A stretch of 64,000 nt of DNA from Clostridia bacterium (GTDB lineage: Bacteria; Bacillota; Clostridia; UBA1212), in NCBI GenBank assembly GCA_017461545.1, contig JAFTXP010000004.1, positions 25,576 to 89,575 of the forward strand, written 5' to 3'. Below, in pieces: positions 55,674 to 64,000 of this stretch (position 1 is the stretch's first letter; every line of letters begins with the position of its first letter). The translations under genes were made by a program, and so were the position numbers. The notes under the pieces were generated by a model that saw nothing but the letters and a program-made list of their open reading frames with translations, was not told the DNA's origin and did no database searches.

Positions 55674-57446
55674 ATGAAGAAAATTTTGGTACTCATTCTT
55701 ACGGTTGTAGTACTTGCATCTTCTTTTGTTATGCCGTCTATGGCAGCGACAGAGCCTACAGATATCGGTGGGTTTGATTTCTATTCTATTACATTCCACT
55801 ACAGTGAGCCTATGGTTGTAAATTATGAAATAAAAGAGAGAGAATATGTAGACGATAATGGTAAGACTAAGAAAGAGAAATACTATGCTTTCGGTGAGGC
55901 TGTAGATTCATATACAATATACGTTACTGAAAATAATGATAATCAGCTTTATACTTCTCAGAGCGAAACTGAAATCAAAAGATTTAAAGAAACAGTTTCA
56001 AACTTTTTTGCTGTGGAATCTTATGATTTAGGTATAGGTTCTTCTGAACTTGCTTATACAAAGTATCCTACACCTGCCGCTTATATTACGCAGATTCATG
56101 ATAATACTGCTATCATGATAAAGGATACAAGTAACATTTACGGTCTTGCTGATTTTTATGATCAGGCAGATACTAAGAATCCTAACTTTGCAGAGCAGGA
56201 TGGTTATTTTATTGATTCCGATACAGGAAACAAGATTGATGATAACGGATTCGTTATAGATGCAAATAATCTCTGGCACGAAGCTGACGGAGTCAGAGTA
56301 GAAGCGTTTACTGCTGATGCTTCAGGCACATTGATCTGGGTTCCTTACGCCAGCCGTGTTGTTGACGGAAAGGCTCTTGTAAACAGTCAGGTTACTAATA
56401 GCATGCTTATAGAAAAAGGTCTTATTTCTGCATATCCGGAATATGATGATAGCGTTGACTATGACGAAGACGGAACAGTAAATAAGTCTAAAGATAAAAA
56501 AGAATATGAATCTAAAAAGAGCAGTTTCGAAGCAGCTTACATACAGTTGTACCGTATAAAGACAGATACTGACGGTAACAAAACATATTCTGAGGCTGAG
56601 CTTGCTGCAGCAAATGACATAAACAGAACTTTTACACAGGATGATGTTGAGGTGTTTACAAATGCAGCAGGTGTTAGTTCTTTTGTTCGTGGTACACCTA
56701 CTGTAGGTATTCCAAAGGCTAAAGCTACAATAACATCTGTTACAGTCGAAATAGATGCTCTCGGAACTCAGCTTTACAGTGATGTGGCAGCTGATCCTCA
56801 GCAGAAAAATACTATTGTTCTTACTACCGGTAACGTTTATGATAACGTTAAATTTGCAAAGGATGTTGTTGCAAAAGACTCTACTAAGATAAACAATATC
56901 GGTGAGATAATCGGTACTGCTAAGTGTGTTACAACAAAGACATCTATGGACCTTAATGAGGATGCAGAACTTACAAAGAAGAGTGTAACATTTGATGCCA
57001 CAGCTGAAACTCTTGCTATGCTTAAGAACGGCACAGATATCTATCTTAACTTTAATGTTGAGACATTACAGCCGACTGACGGTGTTGAAATTGCGGATAC
57101 ATATGTTCTTAACGGAACACAGTTGGTTGGTGAGAAAAAATCAGATAAGTGGACCGCATCGCTTGCTTCTATGACCGTTTATAAAGTAACAGAAGAATCG
57201 CTTGAGTCTGTCGAAGTTAAAGAAGAAAAAGGCAATAATATGATGCTTATCATTATTATTGCTGCAGCTGCAGTTGTTGTTATTGCTGTTGTTGTCATTG
57301 TAATTGTTGTATCAAAGAAAAAGAAAAAAGCAATTGCTCCTGTTGCTTTTGCAGAAACAGATGCTGAGTCAGCTGCAGAGCCTGAAGCAACTCCCGAGGC
57401 TGAGTCAGCTGAGGAAGAAGCAGCCGAAGAAAACAAAGAAGATTGA
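55674..57446 (+). CDS. Hypothetical surface protein with C-terminal membrane anchor
   Basis: 590 residues. Signal peptide (KKILVLILTVVVLASSFVMP, cleavage near MAA), a large extracellular region of mixed acidic and beta-rich sequence (ITFHYSEPMVVNYEIKERE, TTGNVYDNVKFAKDVVAKD), one membrane helix (about residues 523-547) and a cytoplasmic tail with KKKKK then an Ala/Glu-rich acidic end. Codon use and a strong promoter and ribosome site suggest good expression. No catalytic motif or known domain is recognised. It stands as its own unit between the CmpB-like gene and a terminator. Confidence 0.75.
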   Translation: MKKILVLILTVVVLASSFVMPSMAATEPTDIGGFDFYSITFHYSEPMVVNYEIKEREYVDDNGKTKKEKYYAFGEAVDSYTIYVTENNDNQLYTSQSETEIKRFKETVSNFFAVESYDLGIGSSELAYTKYPTPAAYITQIHDNTAIMIKDTSNIYGLADFYDQADTKNPNFAEQDGYFIDSDTGNKIDDNGFVIDANNLWHEADGVRVEAFTADASGTLIWVPYASRVVDGKALVNSQVTNSMLIEKGLISAYPEYDDSVDYDEDGTVNKSKDKKEYESKKSSFEAAYIQLYRIKTDTDGNKTYSEAELAAANDINRTFTQDDVEVFTNAAGVSSFVRGTPTVGIPKAKATITSVTVEIDALGTQLYSDVAADPQQKNTIVLTTGNVYDNVKFAKDVVAKDSTKINNIGEIIGTAKCVTTKTSMDLNEDAELTKKSVTFDATAETLAMLKNGTDIYLNFNVETLQPTDGVEIADTYVLNGTQLVGEKKSDKWTASLASMTVYKVTEESLESVEVKEEKGNNMMLIIIIAAAAVVVIAVVVIVIVVSKKKKKAIAPVAFAETDAESAAEPEATPEAESAEEEAAEENKED

Positions 57447-57489
57447 TAAAATCGGTTGACTTATAATTGTTTTATTGCAATAATAAAGG

Positions 57490-57521
57490 GCAGTGTAGAG
57501 TAATATCTGCACTGCTTTTTC
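57490..57521 (+). terminator. Terminator after the surface protein gene
   Basis: GCAGTGTAGA / TCTGCACTGC stem (one unpaired position), then five T. A possible trpS promoter (TTGACT 57456, AATAAT 57479) would start transcription at the foot of this hairpin. Confidence 0.75.
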
Positions 57522-57563
57522 TTTGGTTAAAATGTCTATTTTATATATTCGGGAGGTCTTATT

Positions 57564-58568
57564 ATGGCTGAGACAAAACAAAATAAAAGAATATTCAGCG
57601 GAATACAGCCGTCAGGCAGTCTAACTTTAGGCAATTATCTGGGAGCTTTAAAGAATTTTCCGCTTTTACAAAATGACTACGAGTGTTATTACTGCGTCGT
57701 AGACCTTCATACACTGACTGTAAGGCAGGATCCTGCAGCTCTCAGAGAACGTTCTTATTCTCTTATTGCACTGTATCTGGCTGCCGGTCTTAATCCGGAT
57801 AAAAATGTTTTATTCCTTCAGTCACATGTTCCTCAACATGCGGAGCTTTCGTGGATTTTAGGTTGCTTTACATATATGGGAGAGCTTAACCGCATGACAC
57901 AGTTCAAGGATAAGAGCAGCCGCCATGCAGATAATATAAACGGCGGGCTTTACACTTATCCCGTATTGATGGCATCGGATATTCTGCTTTATCAGACAGA
58001 TGCGGTACCGATCGGACAGGATCAGAAACAGCATCTGGAACTTGCACGAAACGTTGCAGAGCGTTTTAATAAGATATACGGAGAGACTTTTGTCGTTCCG
58101 GAGCCGTTTATTCCCAAAACAGGCGCAAAAGTAATGAGTCTTCAGGATCCCACAAAAAAAATGTCTAAGTCTGACGATAATGCAAATAATTTTGTTATGA
58201 TTACAGAGGACGAAACTTCTATTATGAAGAAATTTAAACGCGCAGTTACTGATTCCGGCTCTGAAATCATTTACGACGAAGAGAACAAACCCGGTATCAG
58301 CAATCTTATAAATATTTATGCTTCGATTAAAGATATCAGCAGAGAAGATGTTGAAAAGGAGTTTGCTTCTTCCAGGTACGGTGATTTTAAAGTGGCTGTG
58401 GGCACTGCCGTATGTGAAAGACTTGCACCTATCAAAAAAGAGTATGACGAATTGATGAAGGACAAAGGTTATCTTGAGTCGGTATTGCGTAAAAACGGCG
58501 AAAAGGCAAGGGCAGTTGCCGAACAGACGTTAAAGGATGTATACAGAAAAGTAGGATTTATCGTTTGA
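57564..58568 (+). CDS. trpS: Tryptophanyl-tRNA synthetase
   Basis: 334 residues, class I synthetase. FSGIQPSGSLTLGNYLGALKN holds the HIGH-equivalent, GQDQKQHLELARNVA the tryptophan pocket and KKMSKSDDN the KMSKS loop (about residue 200). GGGAGG lies 8 bases before the ATG. No T-box is present in the 117-base gap upstream. Confidence 0.96.
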   Translation: MAETKQNKRIFSGIQPSGSLTLGNYLGALKNFPLLQNDYECYYCVVDLHTLTVRQDPAALRERSYSLIALYLAAGLNPDKNVLFLQSHVPQHAELSWILGCFTYMGELNRMTQFKDKSSRHADNINGGLYTYPVLMASDILLYQTDAVPIGQDQKQHLELARNVAERFNKIYGETFVVPEPFIPKTGAKVMSLQDPTKKMSKSDDNANNFVMITEDETSIMKKFKRAVTDSGSEIIYDEENKPGISNLINIYASIKDISREDVEKEFASSRYGDFKVAVGTAVCERLAPIKKEYDELMKDKGYLESVLRKNGEKARAVAEQTLKDVYRKVGFIV

Positions 58569-58597
58569 TTTGTTTTTAATTGGCGGAGGGGTATAAA

Positions 58598-61500
58598 ATG
58601 AGGTTGACAACTCATCATTTGTTAAAAAGAGTTATCTCGACGGTGCTTTTGCTTTCTGTTGCGTTATCTGCTTTCGGTTGCACAGACGAAGAAAAAAACA
58701 GCAGTACAGGTGATGCAGGCGATAATGTTTATAACGAAGTTCCCGCTTCGGCTTCTCCGACCGATTTTCAGACTTTGAGTCCCGAGTGTGATATACAGGA
58801 CGACGATATGGTAATAAAAGATGATGATTTCTATATAGGCCCTGTTGAACAGTCCGATTTCAATGAGTCCGTCGTTTATGCTAATGAAATCGCAAACAAA
58901 ATTCAGGCAAAATATACCGATGGCGGCAGAACTGCTTATGAGGTGAAAAATAATGATACCGTTTTAAATGAGACAATCTACTCATCTGAGAAGATTGGCA
59001 CAACTCTGAGTAATAAGGACGGTAATTCATATTTTAAAGATACTTTGGATGTTTATGCCATTGACTCAAGCGGCGATGAGTACAGTGTATCTTCATACCT
59101 TTCAAACGGAAAAATAAATACTACAAAATTGGGTTATTATTATTACGACGTCAATGTCAGAGATTTATATATGGGATATTCCGGCGGTGTAAGTTATCCC
59201 GCAGATGCCGGTATTAATCTCACTCCGTCATCGTGGGGAGTATACAATATGAGTGCTCCGTACATAGACTCTGATGGAAATTTTTCAGTAAAGGTTACCG
59301 ATTCGTATGATCCGTATTTTTACTTGAACGGATTGTCTATAGACGGCAAAGCTGCAAATGCTGTTGAAATCACTTTAAAAACGGACGGAGATTCCGGTAA
59401 TTGTGCTGTGTATTTTTATACATCCGACAAGGACGGCTTTAATGCAGAGCAGATGACTTCTTTTGATCTTAAGAATGATGGAGAGTTTCATACCTATGTG
59501 GTACTGCTTGGGAATTACGAAAAAAATATTGCCGGAATACGCTTTGATCTCGGTACAAAAGCAGGAGAGAAAGTGACAGTAAAAAGCGCAAGGTTTGCTT
59601 ATTCAAAAACATTGAAAGTCCCGGTAGCTGTTGAAAAAACATTTCATTCATATCCTGATAAAATTCATTTTGAAGCGTCTGTGTTATCCACGGATTCAGT
59701 TTTACCTGTAAAAGATATAAAAGAATACGGCTATAAGGTTTCTTTCGACAAATCATCCGTTGTTTCTTCCGTTATAAAAAACAGCGGAGTTTCGGAGACG
59801 TTGTTCTCCGGTAAAACATATACAAGTCCGGAGTATGTTGCATTTGATATAAAAGATGCCGGCGTTGTGGGATTTATAATTCCGAATGACGGAAGCAGTT
59901 ACAGGCTGAAACTTTCTGAAGATAGTTCGTCATACACTTTATATGTATATCTTAAAAATTCTTCTTGGATAAAATTCGGAAAGCCGGTTTCGATAAGCAG
60001 CAGAATATATAATGATTCTGCACACTCGTTTGAAGGCATTGCCGAGGCTGCAAAAATAGAGAGAAATCCTTTTTCGGGAATAACTGTTAAAAGTTCCCGT
60101 AAAGGAAAATTTACCGGATATGACTATGCAACGGGCGCGTATATGTTTTCTGTTGACGGTACGGACTTCAGCACTGCATACAAAAAATCACGAAGAAACG
60201 TTTACTATTCGGCTGATATCTCGATTACGTCGAGTGATGACAGAGTAATATATATTTCCATGAAAACCGATTCCGGTGCTCTGGAGGGAGCTGCAATCAC
60301 AAATAAAGACGGCGTTGCGCTTCCTATTCCGATAGAGGTCTGCAAAAATTTCAAAGGCGAAATCGAAGAACCTTTGTATGACCCGCAGGACGATGCGTGG
60401 GGATATTCCATTTTGCCGTTAAAAACGACAAAAAATAAAGTGTATAAGTTTTCGCTGTATCATCTGTATCAGAACTGGGGCGAATTTCCGATTAAGCAGC
60501 TTTCGTCGATCTGTTTTCATGTTTCTTACTACCATCTGTCTACCGGAGTTTCTGAGTCAAACTGTATCGCTCCGTATTATGTATACGGAAGGGACGGATG
60601 GGTTCTTCCTGATTTTCGCGGATTCAGCAGTACTATGTGGGACAGTCAGCCGCAGTATAATTCTGTAGGAAGATTATATTTTACACGCCATGAGGATACT
60701 GAGGGAAAAACTGTTAATAGCGAGTATACAGGTTCTCAGATAAATTCTTCGGGAAATACTTACGTAGATGTTGATTACAGCTACATTTCGGATGATGGTT
60801 CTTATGAATATACGCTCACGCATTTTGAACTTCCGCAGACAGACGAAAACAGAGTTTTTTATACCTTGTCACTGAAATTCCTTAAGGATACATCTTTCAC
60901 TGATTTAAAGAAAGAGCTTGAATTGTTTACTTTTGATGGAAGAGAAATTGTTTTTGAAAATGCAAGCTATCTTGCCGAAGATAATACAAAACAAGTTATA
61001 AAGAATAAAAATACGGAAAATTCCTGCGATATATATGTACTCGGAAAAGATACGCCGTATTTCTCGTATTACGGTTTTGATATAAGTGAATCGTCATTCG
61101 GTCAGAATTTCGGATTGATTGTGAGAGATTCATATATAACTGTAGACGGACGTGAGTGGGACGGTAATTTTGTATTCAAAAATGAATTTGACGGATCACT
61201 TAATGTCGGTTCCCTTTCTTTGAATGAAGAAAATATAACCTTCAGCAAAGATGACGTAATTGAGCTTCAGTTGATTCTTCTGCCGTACGGTTTAGGTACA
61301 GATACCGATTCGGATAATGTAGATAAGGTTATAGAGGATTCGTTAACGCACAAGTTTACTCTTATTGCTGAAAAAGGTGAAGTTAAAGATGATTACTTGT
61401 TGCCTTCTGTCAAGTGCGTTGACAATGAGGCAATCGTGACTGTGTCCGGCGGAAGAAATAATCAGACCGTAAAAGCAGTAGGTTATACCGTATTGGGAAA

Positions 61501-61678
61501 TCCCGAGATATACGAAAAGATTGACGGAGAATGGACGTTGTACGATTTTCATGTCAAAGGCGACTATGACGGCTATACGGTTCAGTACGAGGACGGAGCG
61601 TATTCCTACAGTTTTGTATGCGACATGGGAGATGCCCCGGAAAACGCAGAAAGAACATTTAAAATAGTTGTAAAATAA
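58598..61678 (+). CDS. Very large lipoprotein, unknown function
   Basis: 1026 residues, one of the largest genes here. Lipoprotein signal with LLSVALSAFGC (Cys about residue 28). The rest is beta-rich, with jelly-roll-like stretches (SVKVTDSYDPYFYLNGLSIDG; GEFHTYVVLLGNYEKNIAGI) similar in style to the amidase insert, many aromatic/Asp turns and no clear catalytic motif. The ATG at 58598 follows GGAGGGG; 29 bases after trpS. It could bind extracellular glycans or be a carbohydrate-active lipoprotein; this is a guess from fold-like features. Confidence 0.75.
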   Translation: MRLTTHHLLKRVISTVLLLSVALSAFGCTDEEKNSSTGDAGDNVYNEVPASASPTDFQTLSPECDIQDDDMVIKDDDFYIGPVEQSDFNESVVYANEIANKIQAKYTDGGRTAYEVKNNDTVLNETIYSSEKIGTTLSNKDGNSYFKDTLDVYAIDSSGDEYSVSSYLSNGKINTTKLGYYYYDVNVRDLYMGYSGGVSYPADAGINLTPSSWGVYNMSAPYIDSDGNFSVKVTDSYDPYFYLNGLSIDGKAANAVEITLKTDGDSGNCAVYFYTSDKDGFNAEQMTSFDLKNDGEFHTYVVLLGNYEKNIAGIRFDLGTKAGEKVTVKSARFAYSKTLKVPVAVEKTFHSYPDKIHFEASVLSTDSVLPVKDIKEYGYKVSFDKSSVVSSVIKNSGVSETLFSGKTYTSPEYVAFDIKDAGVVGFIIPNDGSSYRLKLSEDSSSYTLYVYLKNSSWIKFGKPVSISSRIYNDSAHSFEGIAEAAKIERNPFSGITVKSSRKGKFTGYDYATGAYMFSVDGTDFSTAYKKSRRNVYYSADISITSSDDRVIYISMKTDSGALEGAAITNKDGVALPIPIEVCKNFKGEIEEPLYDPQDDAWGYSILPLKTTKNKVYKFSLYHLYQNWGEFPIKQLSSICFHVSYYHLSTGVSESNCIAPYYVYGRDGWVLPDFRGFSSTMWDSQPQYNSVGRLYFTRHEDTEGKTVNSEYTGSQINSSGNTYVDVDYSYISDDGSYEYTLTHFELPQTDENRVFYTLSLKFLKDTSFTDLKKELELFTFDGREIVFENASYLAEDNTKQVIKNKNTENSCDIYVLGKDTPYFSYYGFDISESSFGQNFGLIVRDSYITVDGREWDGNFVFKNEFDGSLNVGSLSLNEENITFSKDDVIELQLILLPYGLGTDTDSDNVDKVIEDSLTHKFTLIAEKGEVKDDYLLPSVKCVDNEAIVTVSGGRNNQTVKAVGYTVLGNPEIYEKIDGEWTLYDFHVKGDYDGYTVQYEDGAYSYSFVCDMGDAPENAERTFKIVVK

Positions 61679-61715
61679 GATTTCTATAAATTTTGATGAA
61701 AGGTGTGAAAAATTC

Positions 61716-63833
61716 GTGATTTTGATAATTGCCGAAAAACCGAGTCTGGCTCGGAATATTGTTGCCGGAATCGGAAAGATGACAAAGAAAAACGGTTATT
61801 ATGAAGGTTGCGGGTATTATGTTACCTGGGCTTTCGGTCACTTATTTTCACTGTGCGATATTGAACATTACAAACCTCTCCCGGAAGGCAAGCAGTATTG
61901 GTCCATGGACAACATCCCGTGTTTCCCTGAGAAATTTGAGTTTGATATAAGGAAAGATAAAGACAAAAGACCCGACAGCGGCGTCGTGGCGCAGTTTGAA
62001 ACAATTAAATCTCTCTGTAACAGAGAGGATGTTGACACTATCGTAAATGCTGGTGACTCGGACCGTGAGGGCGAGATAATTGTAAGACTTTGTGTATATA
62101 ATTCGTTTGACGGTTCACTTGAAAGTGTCAATAAGAATTTCGTGAGGCTATGGCTTCCGGATCAGACTCCCGAGACTGTCGGACGAGCGCTTTCGGAGAT
62201 GAAGAATGAAGCAGATTACAACAACCTTGCAAATGAAGGCTTTGCAAGAACATATATTGACTGGCTATACGGTGTAAATTTGACCAGATATGCAACGCTT
62301 AAGTGCGGTACGCTTCTCCGAGTGGGCAGAGTAATCGTTCCAATTGTTAAAGCAATTTATGACCGTGACATGGCTATAAGAAACTTTGTTCCGGATATTT
62401 ACTATGCGCTTGTAAGTAAAGCGGAGACGAACGGCACCGAAATAGAGCTTATCAGTAAAAATAAATTTGATAAAACTAAGCTTCGCGAAGCCGAGACGAT
62501 GTGCAAGCTGTACAATGAGTCGGATGCAATTGTTACAGCAAAAAAGAAAAAGAAAGATGTTTTAAATCCGGGAAAATTGTATTCTCTTTCAAAGCTTCAG
62601 AATGTTCTGGGAAAAAAATACAAGATGTCTATGGATAAGAGTCTTGCTATCGTTCAGAAGCTGTATGAGGAGGGATATCTTACATATCCGCGTACGAACT
62701 CGGAGTATCTTGCAACAAACGAGCAGGACAAAATAAAAACGATAATAGCGAATGTGGCGAAACTAGGTTATCCGGTTGAATTCAAATTCAAAAAGACAAT
62801 CTTTGATGATTCAAAGATTGAGTCGCACTCAGCCATAACTCCTACCTTCAAAATTCCCGATAAAAATCGCCTGTCGGAAGAAGAGTACTGCGTGTATTCA
62901 ACTGTAATGAGAAGATTTGCCGCGGTTTTCTGTTCAGAAGAATGTAAAGTCGAAAAAAGCGAAATCATAATTGATGTAGGAGGATATGAGCAGTTCACTC
63001 TGAAAGGAACTGTAATTGTAGAGCCCGGTTGGACAAAATATGATGACAGTACGCAAAAAGACAAACTCCTTCCGTTGCTTGAAAAGGGAGACCGTGTAAA
63101 TATTGACTTTAAGCCAGCACAGAAGGAGACTTCACCGCCGAAGCATTATACAATCGAGACTCTTAACAACTACCTAAAAAATCCTTTCCGTGAGGAAAAG
63201 GCAAACGCCAATAATATAGAAAATGAAGATGACTCTGAAGAATACAGGGCGATGTTTGAAGGTCTTGAGCTCGGAACGGAGGCGACAAGGACAGGTATTA
63301 TAGACAATGCAATAAAGAGTAAATATATTGAACTCAAAAAAGACGTTTACAGAATTCTTCCGGGTGGTGAATTTTTAATAGAATCACTTAACCGTATGGG
63401 TATCAATATGGATAAATATAAAACCGCAGAAGTCGGCAAAGCTCTTAAGGCCGTGTTCCGCGGTGAAATGCAGGTAGACGGAAGCGTAATGATTGCAAGA
63501 AAAGAAATTGAAAAAGTTTTTCAGATATCATCGGCCGAGCCTGACACCGATACAGATTTCGGTTTTGCCGGTGATGAAGTAGGTGTTTGTCCACTTTGCG
63601 GCGGAACAGTTATAAGAACAAGATTCGGTTACGGATGTAAAAATTACCGTGAAGGATGTAAATTTTCCGTAAATCTTTCTATTTGCAACCGAGTTATATC
63701 GGTAAATAATGTCCGTGATCTGCTGTCGAACGGTAGAACTGTAAAAATAAAAGGTTTTACTTCCAAAAAAGGTACGCTTTTTGATGCTGCTTTAAAATTA
63801 GATTCCGGAAAAGTTGTGTTTGATTTTACATAG
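61716..63833 (+). CDS. topB: DNA topoisomerase III (type IA)
   Basis: 705 residues. Toprim domain with LIIAEKPSLARNIV at the N-terminus and DSDREGEIIVRL (about residue 112), the catalytic Tyr324 in YLTYPRTNSEYL, and a C-terminal zinc-ribbon CPLCGGTVIRTRFGYGC. It relaxes or decatenates DNA by passing strands through a cut single strand. GTG start at 61716 with AAGGTG upstream. The usual GRVQTP motif before the gate reads GRVIVPIVKAIYDRD here, so Gln/Thr residues that contact DNA in other members are replaced. It may be a housekeeping or a mobile-element type enzyme; no mobile genes are nearby. Confidence 0.9.
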   Translation: MILIIAEKPSLARNIVAGIGKMTKKNGYYEGCGYYVTWAFGHLFSLCDIEHYKPLPEGKQYWSMDNIPCFPEKFEFDIRKDKDKRPDSGVVAQFETIKSLCNREDVDTIVNAGDSDREGEIIVRLCVYNSFDGSLESVNKNFVRLWLPDQTPETVGRALSEMKNEADYNNLANEGFARTYIDWLYGVNLTRYATLKCGTLLRVGRVIVPIVKAIYDRDMAIRNFVPDIYYALVSKAETNGTEIELISKNKFDKTKLREAETMCKLYNESDAIVTAKKKKKDVLNPGKLYSLSKLQNVLGKKYKMSMDKSLAIVQKLYEEGYLTYPRTNSEYLATNEQDKIKTIIANVAKLGYPVEFKFKKTIFDDSKIESHSAITPTFKIPDKNRLSEEEYCVYSTVMRRFAAVFCSEECKVEKSEIIIDVGGYEQFTLKGTVIVEPGWTKYDDSTQKDKLLPLLEKGDRVNIDFKPAQKETSPPKHYTIETLNNYLKNPFREEKANANNIENEDDSEEYRAMFEGLELGTEATRTGIIDNAIKSKYIELKKDVYRILPGGEFLIESLNRMGINMDKYKTAEVGKALKAVFRGEMQVDGSVMIARKEIEKVFQISSAEPDTDTDFGFAGDEVGVCPLCGGTVIRTRFGYGCKNYREGCKFSVNLSICNRVISVNNVRDLLSNGRTVKIKGFTSKKGTLFDAALKLDSGKVVFDFT

Positions 63834-63902
63834 AAAAGCTGTTGAAAAGGAAAAATATGGGTGTCAATTAAAAGTGAAAATGTCCTAAAAAAACATAAAC
63901 AT

Positions 63903-63930
63903 AAGCACCAAAAAACGGTGCTTTTTGTTT
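63903..63930. terminator. Terminator between topB and the minus-strand end gene
   Basis: AAGCACC / GGTGCTT stem with an AAAAAAC loop and a T run (AAA on the other strand). It separates converging genes. Confidence 0.7.
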
Positions 63931-63931
63931 T

Positions 63932-64000
63932 TTAAGAAGCCCAGTCAGTTTCCCTTCCGCACATTGCATGTACGTATTTCATAAAGTTATCTTTACGCCA
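63932..64000 (-). CDS. 3' end of an unidentified minus-strand gene
   Basis: Reading the minus strand from the window edge gives an open frame of 22 residues ending ...YVHAMCGRETDWAS then TAA at 63934-63932. It faces topB across a terminator, as expected of a gene end. The rest lies outside; no family can be assigned. Confidence 0.5.
   Translation of the reverse strand, partial: WRKDNFMKYVHAMCGRETDWAS

Overview
The window looks like chromosomal DNA of a low-GC, spore-forming member of the Clostridia, probably close to the Ruminococcaceae/Oscillospiraceae. This rests on a complete spoIIIAA-AH operon, a cotJ spore-coat operon, T-box, L10 and L21 leader RNAs, TTGACA/TATAAT promoters, strong AGGAGG ribosome sites, an L27 with a cleavable N-terminal extension beside its protease Prp, and a degenerate dockerin on a secreted amidase. 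I cannot name the species. I see no transposase, integrase, CRISPR array, tRNA or rRNA.

Layout. 1-6.1 kb: 3' part of rpoB, then rpoC. 6.3-11.4 kb: citrate synthase, an ftsK split by a frame change at a run of ten A, and an AEC permease. 11.4-12.6 kb (minus strand): cotJA-cotJB-cotJC. 12.8-14.9 kb: a secreted C39-type protein with four large repeats and SPOR-like ends, behind an unusual leader. 14.9-19.7 kb: a tyrosine-specifier T-box controlling an acyl-CoA ligase and a sodium symporter, then an M19 dipeptidase. 19.7-23.2 kb: a stand-alone 35-residue gene, a membrane nucleotide-sugar dehydratase and an LCP protein. 23.2-29.7 kb: a GldA/GldF/GldG-like ABC system with DUF4340, a DUF5711-like propeller and CvpA. 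29.8-33.4 kb: rpmG-secE-nusG-rplK-rplA-rplJ-rplL, lying 24-27 kb downstream of rpoBC although rplL normally abuts rpoB. 33.5-38.7 kb: spoIIIAA-AH. 38.7-41.9 kb: asp23-amaP-DUF2273-nusB and an HI0933-type flavoprotein. 42.8-50.9 kb: a large secreted protein with a C-terminal zinc-protease motif and a lipoprotein gene, followed by three tandem copies of [5'-truncated protease end + diverged lipoprotein]. 51.2-52.3 kb: rplU-prp-rpmA. 52.4-63.8 kb: secreted amidase, CmpB-like membrane protein, surface protein, trpS, a 1026-residue lipoprotein and topoisomerase III. The last 69 bases hold the end of a minus-strand gene.

Most interesting: (1) the 42.8-50.9 kb array resembles a polymorphic toxin locus, with orphan C-terminal modules each paired to its own lipoprotein, but no such family is recognised here. 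(2) At two genes, and possibly a third, the only good Shine-Dalgarno is separated from the start codon by a hairpin that would close the gap to a normal spacing. (3) The tyrosine T-box in front of an acyl-CoA ligase and a sodium symporter suggests salvage of an aryl acid for tyrosine synthesis. (4) ftsK is split at an A10 run. (5) RpoB carries Asn at the rifampicin-site position that is usually His.
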